This document shows, in pieces, positions 1-8,643 of a DNA stretch of 64,000 nt (within the stretch, counting starts at the first letter, position 1; each line of letters opens with the position of its first letter). Position numbers and translations under genes: made by a program. The stretch is taken from NCBI RefSeq assembly GCF_003944835.1, contig NZ_RWIV01000001.1:3568530-3632529 (forward strand), read 5' to 3'. This stretch comes from Bacillus sp. HMF5848 (GTDB lineage Bacteria; Bacillota; Bacilli; Bacillales; HMF5848). The notes beneath the pieces were generated by a model, which did no database searches, was not told the DNA's origin, and was given only the letters and a program-made list of their open reading frames with translations.

Positions 1-167
1 TTAGGGTGACCCATAATAGCACTTGATAAAGTTGACTTACCTGTACCGTTTGGACCCATTACCGCATGAATCTCTCCACCCTTAATTTCTAGATTAACTC
101 CTTTAAGAATTTCTTTCCCGTCAATTGCTACATGTAAATCTTTAATTGATAAAGTAGAACCAGACAT
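1..167 (-). CDS. sufC: SufC, Fe-S cluster assembly ATPase (N-terminal part, cut by window edge)
   Basis: Only the first 55 codons are present; the gene runs off the left edge. The visible start reads [20 protein letters not shown], followed by a Walker A motif GPNGTGKST (about residues 39-47) and SSAIMGHP, which is the typical SufC N-terminus. SufC is the ABC-type ATPase of the SufBCD scaffold that builds Fe-S clusters in the cytosol. A GGAGG box lies just upstream of the ATG. In B. subtilis sufC is also the first gene of its operon and lies close to metNPQ and gcvH, matching the neighbours here. Confidence 0.93.
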   Translation of the reverse strand, partial: MSGSTLSIKDLHVAIDGKEILKGVNLEIKGGEIHAVMGPNGTGKSTLSSAIMGHP

Positions 168-399
168 TCCCATTCCTCCAACGTTATAAAATTCAATAAA
201 TATAAAGCTTTGCTCTATATTTTATTAATTCTCAATCTATTCTCATTACAATCTTATAACAAATAAATTTTAGAATCAACAAAATCGTCCTAGTTACTTA
301 CGACTTTTTAAACAAAAATGTTTATAAAGTCTTTTAGACTTAGAAATCTATGTATATATTCATGCATTTAGTGTGTACTTTTCTTTGTAAAAATAACAA

Positions 400-432
400 T
401 AAAAAATACAATACCAGCCCGGAGGCTGGTAT
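400..432 (-). terminator. Rho-independent terminator after the 51-codon ORF
   Basis: A 9-bp stem (ATACCAGCC / GGCTGGTAT) with a 4-nt loop is followed on the minus strand by TTGTATTTTTT. It lies 18 bases past the stop of the small ORF at 450-605 and supports that ORF being, or having been, a transcribed gene. Confidence 0.75.
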
Positions 433-449
433 CTTAAATGTTATACTTA

Positions 450-605
450 TTATCCTTCATGCATTTTACGGTCAAAGTCTTGCACTATTCTTCGACTTGC
501 AATATACTCCTGTTCGCGACGTTGCTCTACCTTCATTCTCTCCTTAAAGACCCGTCGATACACCTCGTAGCCAATTCCATGTGAGCTGTACATCGCTTTC
601 TCCAT
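450..605 (-). CDS. Small basic protein of unknown function (51 aa), possibly a gene remnant
   Basis: The reading frame starts MEKAMYSSHGIGYEVYRRVF and ends IVQDFDRKMHEG. It is rich in Arg, Lys and Glu and looks like a helical soluble protein with no membrane segment. The frame stays open for 16 codons upstream of this ATG (back to a TGA near 654) without a clear ATG plus ribosome binding site, so it may be the intact C-terminus of a gene that lost its 5' end. A good terminator follows directly. I do not recognise the family. Coding-like composition plus terminator is the only support. Confidence 0.4.
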   Translation of the reverse strand: MEKAMYSSHGIGYEVYRRVFKERMKVEQRREQEYIASRRIVQDFDRKMHEG

Positions 606-1205
606 CTCAGTTGTATAATGCAGTTTCAAAGGTTGAATAATGAACCAATCCTTTCAGATTTTATTTACAGTCATTATCGTATCACCATTATGCTCTTCAC
701 GACAAACTTCAAAAAATTGGATTTAGCTCGCTAAAGACCCCTATTTAATGATTCTACAATCTCGAACAATTAACTTTATATATTTACTCCTAATTCCTAC
801 GATTTACTATGTAACATCATCTTACAAACAAAACTGACACTCCCACACCTGAAAGAGTGGAGGCTCATTCACTTGCACACTTCTCCCGTATCTCGGTAAT
901 GTTTAGGTCTGTAGTCTAGTATTTAATTGTACTAGTTATTGTTGGCCGTAGGGGGGTGGTTTGTAATAATCTCTAGTGTTAGTGTTTTCATGGTGACTAC
1001 ATTTTGATGGTGCCAAAGAATCTTATTAAAATAAAGCTAAAATTAATTGCTCCGGGTATTGGGGTGAGCTTGCGCGCGAGGTAAATGTGAGTTTACGCGC
1101 GAATGGGATGGTCACAATTGAGATTCACACTAACTTCACTAGCATTACAATACTGAACAATATAAAAAGGACCACTTTTCATGGCCCCTCACTACATTTT
1201 ATATT
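606..1205. other. Gene-free 600-bp stretch with a short tandem repeat
   Basis: No convincing reading frame on either strand. The only ordered structure is two 23-bp units at 1064-1109, listed separately. The line around 840-866 (cacacctgaaagagtgg) looks like possible insertion-sequence debris, but I could not identify an element. Confidence 0.4.
1064..1109. repeat. Two tandem 23-bp units (GTGAG-CGCGCGA type)
   Basis: The units at 1064-1086 and 1087-1109 share GTGAG(C/T)TT(G/A)CGCGCGA and differ at a few positions. GC-rich CGCGCGA cores are conspicuous in the AT-rich surroundings. Unit size and style resemble the other minisatellite loci in this window (1750-1837 and 24.4-24.95 kb). Confidence 0.6.
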
Positions 1206-1574
1206 TTAATGTCTATTTGTTGGTAGTTCATTTATACACTCTTGTACCAATGTGACGGCGTGGCTCATAGCATGCCCTCCGCCAAATGCACCAGCTACGC
1301 CACAAGCTTCTAGAATTTGCTGTTCAGTACAACCTTGGTCAAGACAACCTTTTGTATGGTAGACCATACAGTACTCATCTCCTGTAGCAACAGCAATTCC
1401 TAGTGCGACGAGCTGCTTCTCACGCTGTGTTAATGCACCTTCCTTAAAGCAAGCTTCTGTAAAAGCATTGTATGCGTGTGCTACTTCTGGAAGCTTTTGT
1501 GTAAAAGTGCCCACGCCTTCTTTATAATGATGTAATGTGGCTTCTGTAGATGTTTGTGGTTCGCGATAATCCAT
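1206..1574 (-). CDS. Carboxymuconolactone decarboxylase / AhpD-family protein
   Basis: This 122-residue protein has the AhpD/CMD helical fold signature around residues 40-100: ALGIAVATGDEYCMVYHTKG, then ACGVAGAFGGGHAMSHA. AhpD-fold proteins usually act as thiol peroxidase partners through a CxxC next to a His. Here a single Cys (EYCMVYH) replaces the usual ExxCxxC(x)nH, so redox activity is uncertain. I chose the ATG at 1574 because the GGGAG box is 9 bases away; the GTG at 1583 touches the box and cannot be used. It is a single gene between two repeat-bearing intergenic regions. Confidence 0.75.
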   Translation of the reverse strand: MDYREPQTSTEATLHHYKEGVGTFTQKLPEVAHAYNAFTEACFKEGALTQREKQLVALGIAVATGDEYCMVYHTKGCLDQGCTEQQILEACGVAGAFGGGHAMSHAVTLVQECINELPTNRH

Positions 1575-1749
1575 ACTTGTCACTCCCTAATAAATATCAT
1601 CGTTATTAGTATGGATATTGCTCTCATGCGTTATGCCTTACTTTTCAAAATGACTACCCTACCTGTTTCTTCTTTTATAAACAAGCCGCAACTAAATCAA
1701 TTAAAGCACCGAATACAGCCAAACACTTTAACTAGGTACAGAGTCGACA

Positions 1750-1837
1750 CCAACTGGATTTCTACTCGACATGGATTGGGTATCTATTTTACATCAAACA
1801 GGTATCTACTCGACACGAATTGGGTATGTATTCGACA
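1750..1837. repeat. Four tandem ~22-bp degenerate units
   Basis: Successive 22-bp units follow a pattern close to GAATTGGGTATCTACTCGACA(C/T). The second unit has drifted most (ATTTTACAT in place of ACTCGACAT). The TCTACTCGACA core resembles the CATTCTCGACAT core of the 24-kb minisatellite, so both may belong to one repeat family. The 112-codon plus-strand frame over this area is produced by the repeat and has no ribosome binding site. Confidence 0.6.
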
Positions 1838-1907
1838 AACCCTCTCACTGGATCTAAAAGTTAGACTAAATCCACCTACAACTTTTGCTTGAGCACTAAT
1901 TGTCCTA

Positions 1908-1943
1908 ATAAAAATCCCGACTACTTCTACATAGTCGGGATTT
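1908..1943. terminator. Bidirectional terminator after metQ
   Basis: An 11-bp stem (AATCCCGACTA / TAGTCGGGATT) is flanked by A5 on the left and T6 on the right, so it can act on both strands. It sits 9 bases past the metQ stop and ends the metNPQ transcript. Confidence 0.85.
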
Positions 1944-1951
1944 TTTACTAT

Positions 1952-2764
1952 TTATTTTGCAGCTGGGATTACAGCGCCGCTGTAGTTTTCTGAGATAAAG
2001 CTTTGAATTTCTTCTGATTGAAGTACTTCTACCAATGCTTTGATTTTTTCGCTACTTTCGTCACCTTTTTTTACTGCAATTAGGTTAACATATGGGTTGT
2101 TATCAGGTGATTCAACAGCAATAGGATCGTTTGCTGGATCTAATCCTGCATCTAAAGCAAAGTTAGCATTAATTAAAACAGCATCGCCTTCATTATTCTC
2201 ATAAGCTTTTGTTAAAAGCGGAGCTTCAATATCTGCAACAAATTCAAGGTTTTTAGGATTTTCGACAACATCGTCGATAGTAGCGCTAATTTTTTCAACA
2301 CCATCTGCTAGCTTAATTAAGCCTTTTTCTTCAAGGAGTGAAAGAATACGACCATGGTCCGCAACAGAGCTACTCATAATAATAGTTGCTCCTTCAGGAA
2401 GCTCTTCAAGGCTGCTATAGTTTTTAGAATAAACACCGATTGGTTCAATGTGTACGCCACCTGCATTCACAAAATCGTAGCCATGCTCAGCAATTTGTGC
2501 GTTTAAATACGGTACGTGTTGGAAATAGTTAGCATCAATCTCTCCCTCTTCAAGAGACTTGTTCGGTAAAATGTAGTCTGTAAATTCCACTACTTCAAGC
2601 TCATAACCTTTTTCTTCAAGAAGTGGCTTCACTTGTTCTAAAATTTCGGCATGAGGAACAGGTGATGCACCTACTTTAATTACTTTTTCATCTGTGCCAT
2701 TTCCACAAGCTGTTAAAGCGCCTGTTAATACAATTCCTGCAACTAACGATAAGATTTTTTTCAT
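1952..2764 (-). CDS. metQ: MetQ, methionine-binding lipoprotein of ABC importer
   Basis: The 270-residue product has a lipoprotein signal (MKKILSLVAGIVLTGALTACG, lipobox LTAC, Cys20) and an NlpA/MetQ solute-binding fold. Family landmarks are VKVGASPVPHAEIL near the N-terminus, GEIDANYFQHVPYL (residues about 75-90) and LINANFALDAGLDP. It binds methionine outside the membrane and hands it to MetP/MetN. It is the last gene of metN-metP-metQ, which lies behind a SAM-I riboswitch; that context fixes the substrate as methionine rather than another ligand of the NlpA family. Confidence 0.95.
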   Translation of the reverse strand: MKKILSLVAGIVLTGALTACGNGTDEKVIKVGASPVPHAEILEQVKPLLEEKGYELEVVEFTDYILPNKSLEEGEIDANYFQHVPYLNAQIAEHGYDFVNAGGVHIEPIGVYSKNYSSLEELPEGATIIMSSSVADHGRILSLLEEKGLIKLADGVEKISATIDDVVENPKNLEFVADIEAPLLTKAYENNEGDAVLINANFALDAGLDPANDPIAVESPDNNPYVNLIAVKKGDESSEKIKALVEVLQSEEIQSFISENYSGAVIPAAK

Positions 2765-2784
2765 TTTGTTTTCCCCCTAATATT

Positions 2785-3453
2785 TTATCTTTTATCAATT
2801 TTAGCGGTGATTTTATCACCAATAAGCTGAATAATAAAAACTATGATTAAAATGACGACCGTCGCTATTAACGTCACGTCATTACGACCACGCTGAAAGC
2901 CTTCTAAGTATGCTAACGTGCCTAAACCACCAGCCCCGATTACACCTGCCATCGCTGTATAGCTAACTAACGCAATAGCTGTTACAGTAATACCTGATAC
3001 TAATGCTGGCATCGATTCCGGTAAAAGAACCTTCCAGATAATTTCTGTTGTTTTTGCACCCATGGCTTTTGCAGCTTCTATAACACCTTTATCAATCTCA
3101 CGCAGGGCAATTTCAACCATTCTCGCATAGAACGGTGCGGCACCTATTATTAAAGCTGGTAATGCCGCATTGGCACCTAGCATGGAACCTACAATTATCT
3201 TTGTAAAAGGAATTAGTAAAATAATTAATATAATAAATGGAATAGACCGAAATATATTTACAACTGCAGCAATAATGCCGTTTACGATTCGATTTTCCCA
3301 TATGTTACCTTTACTTGTTAAAAACAATAGTAGCCCAAGTATGATTCCTAAAACAAAGGTAGCTACCACAGATATGAAAGCCATATATAACGTTTCCCAT
3401 GTTGCTTCTATTACTTTTTCCCACTTCACGTTTGGTAATAACGCATCAAGCAT
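2785..3453 (-). CDS. metP: MetP (MetI), methionine ABC importer permease
   Basis: A 222-residue integral membrane protein with about five to six hydrophobic segments. The binding-protein-dependent transport EAA loop is seen at EIALREIDKGVIEAAKAMGA (about residues 112-131), the ATPase contact site, followed by a variant IWKVLLPESMPALVSG. It forms the channel half of MetNPQ. Its start overlaps the end of metN by 8 bases, so the two are translationally coupled; metQ follows after 20 bases. Confidence 0.95.
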   Translation of the reverse strand: MLDALLPNVKWEKVIEATWETLYMAFISVVATFVLGIILGLLLFLTSKGNIWENRIVNGIIAAVVNIFRSIPFIILIILLIPFTKIIVGSMLGANAALPALIIGAAPFYARMVEIALREIDKGVIEAAKAMGAKTTEIIWKVLLPESMPALVSGITVTAIALVSYTAMAGVIGAGGLGTLAYLEGFQRGRNDVTLIATVVILIIVFIIQLIGDKITAKIDKR

Positions 3454-4471
3454 GGACTATCACCTCCGCCCCTACTTGATGTTCATGTAAGAAATCAATA
3501 GCTTTCTTTAAATCGTCTTCGCTTCCATCTAGATGAACAAAGAGCGTTCCATATGACCCACTTTGTGTTTGTGATATTTTACCTTGTAAAATGTTCACTT
3601 CCACATTAAAGGATCGGATAAGAGATGACATAAGTGGCTGTTCTGCAGCTTCTCCCACAAAAGTCAATTGCACAACACGACCATTTGGATAAAGATGCAG
3701 TAGGTGCTCAACCGTCTCCTTTGTCTCTTCCGGCTCTGTTACTTGAGACACAAAACGCTTAGTAATAGCTTGGACTGGATTTTTAAACACATCAAGAACA
3801 GGTCCTAATTCAACGATTTTACCAGCTTCCATAACTGCGACGCGGTGGCATATTTTTCGAATAACATGCATTTCGTGTGTAATTAAAACAATGGTTAGAC
3901 CTAGTCTTTTGTTGATATCCACTAATAAATCAAGAATAGAGTCGGTTGTTTGTGGATCAAGTGCGCTTGTTGCTTCGTCACACAACAGCACCTTCGGGTT
4001 ATTAGCTAGTGCTCTTGCAATCCCTACACGCTGCTTTTGTCCACCGCTAAGCTGCGAAGGATAAGCTTCTTCACGACCTTCTAGTCCTACTAATCGTACA
4101 AGCTCATTTACACGTTTGTATCGTTCTTCTTTTGGTACGCCCGCCAACTCTAAAGGAAAAGCAATATTGTCGCGAACTGTCCGTGACCAAAGAAGATTAA
4201 AATGTTGAAATATCATACCTATTTCTTGTCTTGCAGCTCGAAGCTCTTTAGAAGTTATATTATGAATAGATCTACCAGCTACTTCTACTGAACCAGACGT
4301 TGGTTTTTCTAATCCATTTAGCAGTCGAATCAATGTACTTTTTCCTGCACCACTGTAACCAATAACACCAAAAATTTCACCTTCTTTAATATCAAGGTTC
4401 ACATCTTGTACAGCCGTTACCTTACCACTTTGTGCTAGGAATGTTTTTGAAATTTGTTTCAAAGAAATCAT
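3446..4471 (-). CDS. metN: MetN, methionine ABC importer ATPase with NIL domain
   Basis: The 341-residue ATPase carries Walker A GYSGAGKST (about 38-46), signature LSGGQKQR (about 140-147), Walker B VLLCDEATSALD and a C-terminal NIL/ACT-like regulatory domain from about residue 265 (VVQLTFVGEAAEQPLMSSLI). In characterised homologues the NIL domain senses intracellular methionine and inhibits transport. It heads the metNPQ operon; the SAM-I riboswitch and its terminator lie 140-300 bases upstream. All key nucleotide-binding motifs are intact. Confidence 0.96.
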   Translation of the reverse strand: MISLKQISKTFLAQSGKVTAVQDVNLDIKEGEIFGVIGYSGAGKSTLIRLLNGLEKPTSGSVEVAGRSIHNITSKELRAARQEIGMIFQHFNLLWSRTVRDNIAFPLELAGVPKEERYKRVNELVRLVGLEGREEAYPSQLSGGQKQRVGIARALANNPKVLLCDEATSALDPQTTDSILDLLVDINKRLGLTIVLITHEMHVIRKICHRVAVMEAGKIVELGPVLDVFKNPVQAITKRFVSQVTEPEETKETVEHLLHLYPNGRVVQLTFVGEAAEQPLMSSLIRSFNVEVNILQGKISQTQSGSYGTLFVHLDGSEDDLKKAIDFLHEHQVGAEVIVHA

Positions 4472-4607
4472 CTTTGTTCACCTCACTTGTTTTTTATTAT
4501 GCATTTCATCATGGTAGCTTATTAGATAAACTCAGTATTGACTAAACACATAGGAAAACTTTGTTTTATACTAAAACAATTCTTAGGCTAATTATCCTTC
4601 GATATAC

Positions 4608-4642
4608 GAAAAAACCTTTCTGCAGAAAATGAGCAGAAAGGT
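4608..4642 (-). terminator. Expression-platform terminator of the metN SAM riboswitch
   Basis: A stem of CCTTTCTGC with its complement GCAGAAAGG and a short loop is followed on the minus strand by TTTTTTCG. It sits directly after the aptamer and before metN, as expected for transcription attenuation: methionine-rich cells (high SAM) would stop here. Confidence 0.88.
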
Positions 4643-4654
4643 GTATGTGTTAGC

Positions 4655-4769
4655 CTTTCTCTCATCTTTCAAAGCTAGCGCTTTGTGTGAATTGGCACCG
4701 TGTCAGTATCAAACTGATGGTTGCCGGGTTTCATAGGGCACATCCCTCCACCTCTCGCAATAAGAGAAT
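4655..4769 (-). promoter_or_regulatory. SAM-I (S-box) riboswitch upstream of metNPQ
   Basis: Read on the minus strand the aptamer contains the hallmark order GAGAGGTGGAGGGA, CCCGGCAACC, CACGGTGCCAATTC and GAAAGATGAGAGA, with P1 formed by TTCTCTTAT and GATGAGAGAA. These are the conserved S-box core elements that bind S-adenosylmethionine. It controls metN-metP-metQ through the adjacent terminator. Confidence 0.96.
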
Positions 4770-4873
4770 CGTATATGAAGTTTTTCTTTACTTTTTTAAA
4801 TCAACAAAGAGTAATATATCATCGCACAAGTGAGGTGTCAAACATTTTTTCTCTGAATTTATGAAATTATTAA

Positions 4874-6184
4874 TTAAACAGATTTTGCAGTAATGGTTGT
4901 TGCCTTTTCAATCGCCTGTGTTAAATCCTCAAGTAAATCATCAATATGCTCTATCCCAACTGACAAGCGAATTAAGTCCTCGCTTACTCCTGATGCCTTT
5001 AAATCTTCTGTATTTAACTGTTGGTGCGTTGTACTTGCTGGGTGAATTATTAAGCTTTTAGCATCTCCGACATTCGCTACATGAGACCATAAATCGACAG
5101 CGTTTATTAGTGCGGCTCCCGCTTCTCTTCCGCCTTTAATTCCAAATACAATGACAGCGCCAGCACCTTTCGGTAAATACTTATCAGCAAGCTTCTTAGC
5201 CGGATGACTGTCAAGCTCCGGATATAATACCCACTCGACTGCAGGGTGATCTTCAAGAAACTCAACTATTTTACGTGTATTAGCTATATGCTCTTTCATG
5301 CGTACGTGCAATGTTTCTATTCCTAATGAAAATTGAAAGGCATTATAAGGACTAATTGCAGCTCCTAAATCACGAAGCAACTGCACACGAGCTTTAATAA
5401 TATATGCCGCAGGGCCACAAGCATCGGCATAAACTATACCATTGTAGCTTGCATCTGGCGTATTTAATCCTGGAAATTTGTCGTTTTTCCAGTCAAAATT
5501 CCCACCATCAACAATAATTCCCCCCATTGTTGTTCCGTTTCCTAACAACCACTTTGTAGCAGAGTGAATAACAATATGCGCTCCATACTCTATCGGTCTA
5601 CATAAATAAGGTGTTGCGAAGGTATTATCAATAATCAGTGGTATACCTGCGTCGTTGGCAATTTCAGCTACCGCCTCAATATCTAAAACGTGTAAGCTTG
5701 GGTTTCCGATCGTTTCAGCAAAAATCGCCTTCGTTTTTGGTGTAATGGCTGCTCTGAAGTTCTCAGGGTCATCAGGATTAACAAACTTCGTTTCAATCCC
5801 ATATTTCGGTAATGTCGTTGAAAATAAGTTGTATGTTCCACCATACAATGTAGAGGCTGATACAATTTCATCACCCGCCCCAGCAATATTTAATATAGCT
5901 GTCGTAATAGCTGCCATCCCACTTGCAACAGCTAAGGCACCGACACCACCCTCAAGTAAAGCGACACGCTCTTCAAATACTGTCACTGTTGGGTTATGAA
6001 TGCGAGTATAAATGTACCCTGGTTCCTTCAGGCCGAAAAGATTTGCAGCATGATCTGTATCTCGAAACAAATAGGCGTTTGATTGATATATTGGCACTGA
6101 CCTGGCTCCCGTTTCTTGATCGCGATTTACCCCTCCATGAATATGTAGCGTTTCAGCACGGTATTGCTTTTTTACCTCTGTCAT
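4874..6184 (-). CDS. metY: MetY, O-acetylhomoserine sulfhydrylase
   Basis: A 436-residue PLP enzyme of the Cys/Met metabolism family that joins O-acetyl-L-homoserine with sulfide to give homocysteine. The start [20 protein letters not shown] and the 430-residue length are typical of MetY rather than the shorter MetB/MetC enzymes. The PLP site is visible as IIDNTFATP (Asp186) and SATKW (Lys211, Schiff base). YxR at [11 protein letters not shown] is intact. It has its own SAM-I riboswitch and lies directly upstream of the metN riboswitch, so import and synthesis of methionine share one signal. Confidence 0.95.
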   Translation of the reverse strand: MTEVKKQYRAETLHIHGGVNRDQETGARSVPIYQSNAYLFRDTDHAANLFGLKEPGYIYTRIHNPTVTVFEERVALLEGGVGALAVASGMAAITTAILNIAGAGDEIVSASTLYGGTYNLFSTTLPKYGIETKFVNPDDPENFRAAITPKTKAIFAETIGNPSLHVLDIEAVAEIANDAGIPLIIDNTFATPYLCRPIEYGAHIVIHSATKWLLGNGTTMGGIIVDGGNFDWKNDKFPGLNTPDASYNGIVYADACGPAAYIIKARVQLLRDLGAAISPYNAFQFSLGIETLHVRMKEHIANTRKIVEFLEDHPAVEWVLYPELDSHPAKKLADKYLPKGAGAVIVFGIKGGREAGAALINAVDLWSHVANVGDAKSLIIHPASTTHQQLNTEDLKASGVSEDLIRLSVGIEHIDDLLEDLTQAIEKATTITAKSV

Positions 6185-6203
6185 TCACATCTCTCCTCTG
6201 CTT

Positions 6204-6234
6204 AATATAAAAGCCCCTCTTAAGAAGAGGGGCT
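6204..6234 (-). terminator. Expression-platform terminator of the metY SAM riboswitch
   Basis: The stem AGCCCCTCTT / AAGAGGGGCT is followed on the minus strand by TTTATATT. It lies between the aptamer and the metY ribosome binding site (GAGGAGAG) and would end transcription when SAM is bound. Confidence 0.85.
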
Positions 6235-6246
6235 GTTGTTAATAGC

Positions 6247-6355
6247 TCTTCTTATCTTTCAGAGCAAAACGCTCTGCTGGAATTAGCACCGTATTATACT
6301 AACCGGTTGCCGGGCTTCGTCGGGCCAGTCCCTCCGCCACTCTTGATAAGTATTC
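6247..6355 (-). promoter_or_regulatory. SAM-I (S-box) riboswitch upstream of metY
   Basis: The minus strand shows GAGTGGCGGAGGGA, GCCCGGCAACC, TACGGTGCTAATTC and CTGAAAGATAAGAAGAG in the S-box order, with P1 made of CTTATC and GATAAG. It is an independent second copy, clearly diverged from the metN copy in the P2-P4 arms. Confidence 0.96.
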
Positions 6356-6417
6356 ATATAGGAATTTCCAATTACTTTAACCGAATTCTATCATGCTGAG
6401 AAAAAAGCTGTCAACAT

Positions 6418-6774
6418 TTATTTAGAAAATTCTAAATTTATTGTTTTTCCGACTAAGTAAAACAATGCGTCTAATAGAAATATTTGTCTCCACGTACCTG
6501 ATACTGATACATTGCTCATTTGCTGAAGCTGTCGCAATCGCAATTCTCCTTGGAGTATCTGGTCAAGGTCATGCTTTAACAATCGAATGATAACCTGTTT
6601 ATCGGTCGAACTATCAGAACATATGCTACATTCTTCTTTAGAAACTTTAAAAGAAACTATCGTTTCTTCACATTCAATAGTTACGAATACATCTTGACTC
6701 GGTAATAATGCTTGAATAGGAGGTATATTTTGAACTTGTTTTAATAGTATTCGAATGTCTTCTTTAATACTCAT
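6418..6774 (-). CDS. yusD: YusD-like small SCP2-type protein
   Basis: A 118-residue soluble protein with a central alternating strand pattern (DVFVTIECEETIVSFKVSKE) and a helical C-terminus (QGELRLRQLQQM ... LLDALFYLVGKTINL). Fold style and position after met genes match the SCP2 sterol-carrier-like YusD of B. subtilis. SCP2-like domains bind hydrophobic ligands, but the ligand here is unknown. The assignment rests mainly on synteny: yusD follows metN (yusC) in B. subtilis. It has its own GGTGGGG ribosome binding site. Confidence 0.6.
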   Translation of the reverse strand: MSIKEDIRILLKQVQNIPPIQALLPSQDVFVTIECEETIVSFKVSKEECSICSDSSTDKQVIIRLLKHDLDQILQGELRLRQLQQMSNVSVSGTWRQIFLLDALFYLVGKTINLEFSK

Positions 6775-6893
6775 TACACATCCCCACCTACTCTTTTATT
6801 ACCTAAAAGATTCTCCAAAATGTGTGTAAATCCTTTATTATTTACTCGACATCATATACAAAGAGCTGACATTTCCCGAGAAATATGACAAAT

Positions 6894-8153
6894 TTAGATG
6901 ATTTTCACATGTACTTCTCGCTGGGGCTGTATCGTGTTTTTTACCATAAAATAAAAGTATGTTGAACCAACAAGGTACAATCCTGCTGTAATCGTAAATA
7001 CAATGGCATACCCCCAATAAGACCCATGTACCATAACAAAAGCTGTAGAAACAGGTCCCATAACTGCCCAACCGAGACTAAATACCATTTGATTTACTGA
7101 ATTAGCAAGCCCCTTTGCTGAATCATCAACTCGCTCCATTAATAATGATTGCATAATGGGATTACCAGCGTTCATTAATGCCTGTCTGAACAAAAATCCA
7201 ATGGCAGCAAACATAATATTTGTTGTATACGCGGTCAACAGTAAAAATGGCAACGATAGTAATTGTAGTAATACTACTGAACGGACTTCACCTAGTTTTT
7301 TTACAACTGTTGGCCCAATGATCATCGCAAATGCTGTCGCGCCTTGACCTAAAGACAAAATTAATCCAATAACAGAATTAGACGCTTGGAATCGGTCTGC
7401 AAAATACAAATTTAAATAAGGCACGACTAAGCCAGCTCCAAAACCAATTATTAATTGAGCAACAGCAAATATTAAAATTATTTTTAGTTGGCTTACATCG
7501 ATTTTTGTATTAATGCGACTCTTTACGGATCGCTCTTTTTTTACTGGCTTCATCCTAAGTAACGGTATTAAAGCTAATAAAAAAATGACACCTGCTATTA
7601 ATAACGTTATTCGTATACTTAATAGTGCTGGTACGTGAAAAGCAAATGTAAATATATCTGTCAGCACGCCACCTAACAAATTACCAACTACTTGAGCGGC
7701 AGTCATTAATGCGGCGTTAAAGCTAAATAAATGAATTCGTTGAGATTGTGTTGAGTTTTCGGCAAGCCAAGGAATTGATGATACTTGTAAAAATGCCATG
7801 CTCAAACCAGTCATGAAAGCGGTCGCTAGTAATAACGGCTCTGCTTCCATCAAGCTTCTGACAATTAAAGTTCCACCTGTTAGCATTAAACCGAGAATCA
7901 TTACATTGCGACGATTTGTCCTATCACTTATTATTCCTGCCGGGATAAGGATAATGGCTGACGCCAAAGCGGTCATAGATATAACCCTACCGTTAACCGT
8001 TTCGACATACCCTAATTCCCGTATGTAGAAGTTATAAATAATCATAAACATACCAATCGCAACTTGCGTTAATATAAGAACCATTAAGTACAAACGAACA
8101 TTTTTATTATAAGAGCTAAACTGATTTTGCCACTCCTTATAGAAAGCGGTCAT
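6894..8153 (-). CDS. MFS transporter, 12 TM, drug-efflux style
   Basis: A 419-residue major facilitator with about 12 membrane segments. The loop 2-3 motif is seen as GIISDRTNRRNVMILG (about residues 75-90). The central loop is short and basic (LLRMKPVKKERSVKSR). The substrate cannot be read from sequence. It interrupts the otherwise B. subtilis-like yusD-yusE order, so it is probably a lineage-specific insertion. The ATG at 8153 is preferred over upstream GTG because GGAG lies 8 bases before it. Confidence 0.8.
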   Translation of the reverse strand: MTAFYKEWQNQFSSYNKNVRLYLMVLILTQVAIGMFMIIYNFYIRELGYVETVNGRVISMTALASAIILIPAGIISDRTNRRNVMILGLMLTGGTLIVRSLMEAEPLLLATAFMTGLSMAFLQVSSIPWLAENSTQSQRIHLFSFNAALMTAAQVVGNLLGGVLTDIFTFAFHVPALLSIRITLLIAGVIFLLALIPLLRMKPVKKERSVKSRINTKIDVSQLKIILIFAVAQLIIGFGAGLVVPYLNLYFADRFQASNSVIGLILSLGQGATAFAMIIGPTVVKKLGEVRSVVLLQLLSLPFLLLTAYTTNIMFAAIGFLFRQALMNAGNPIMQSLLMERVDDSAKGLANSVNQMVFSLGWAVMGPVSTAFVMVHGSYWGYAIVFTITAGLYLVGSTYFYFMVKNTIQPQREVHVKII

Positions 8154-8282
8154 TTTCCACACTCCAAACTTATTTCGTATCCCTAAATAAGTTTAATTCT
8201 TTTTTCAAAAAAATCAATACATATCATTCAAAAAGTTCAGAAAAGAATAATATAGACTTATTCAAGATTGCGGTATAGAGAA

Positions 8283-8312
8283 AAGAAAAACACCGCCTAT
8301 GAAGACGGTGTC
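8283..8312 (-). terminator. Terminator overlapping the end of yusE
   Basis: The stem ACACCGTC / GGCGGTGT (one G-T style mismatch) is followed on the minus strand by TTTTTCTTTTC. The stem includes the final codons and stop of yusE. Confidence 0.75.
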
Positions 8313-8620
8313 TGTAAAAAAGTATTTATTTTATCTCGAATAAATTCAATAGAACGAAAAGCATATATCTTTTCAAACTTTAGCTCATTTTCTATTAGAA
8401 GTAAGCACGGTACACTTTCTATTTTCCACTTTTCAGCAAATGTTGAAGAATAATTCATATTCATCATAGCAATATTAACTGATGGATCAAGATCTTCTAT
8501 CACAGTGAGCATCTTTTTAGTTAACTGACATGTACCACACAAAGGTGTGTACAAATAGACTAACACTTGCTCATTATTTAATAATTGCTGCTCTAAGGAA
8601 TCACTTTGTATTTCACGCAT
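8297..8620 (-). CDS. yusE: YusE-like thioredoxin-fold protein
   Basis: A 107-residue cytosolic thioredoxin-like protein. The active site is YTPLCGTCQLTKKML (about residues 24-38), a CGTC rather than the classic CGPC. The cis-proline region is IESVPCLLLIENE, with an extra Cys after the Pro. It is probably a disulfide reductase or thiol carrier of unknown partner. It is immediately followed upstream by the YusF Toprim gene, as in B. subtilis. Confidence 0.8.
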   Translation of the reverse strand: MREIQSDSLEQQLLNNEQVLVYLYTPLCGTCQLTKKMLTVIEDLDPSVNIAMMNMNYSSTFAEKWKIESVPCLLLIENELKFEKIYAFRSIEFIRDKINTFLQTPSS

Positions 8621-8643
8621 TCTATTTTCAATCCTTTTGGTAC

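Noticed and set aside
1554-1892. 112-codon plus-strand frame
   Set aside because: It runs antisense over the AhpD-like start and through the 22-bp repeat; no ribosome binding site and repeat-derived sequence.
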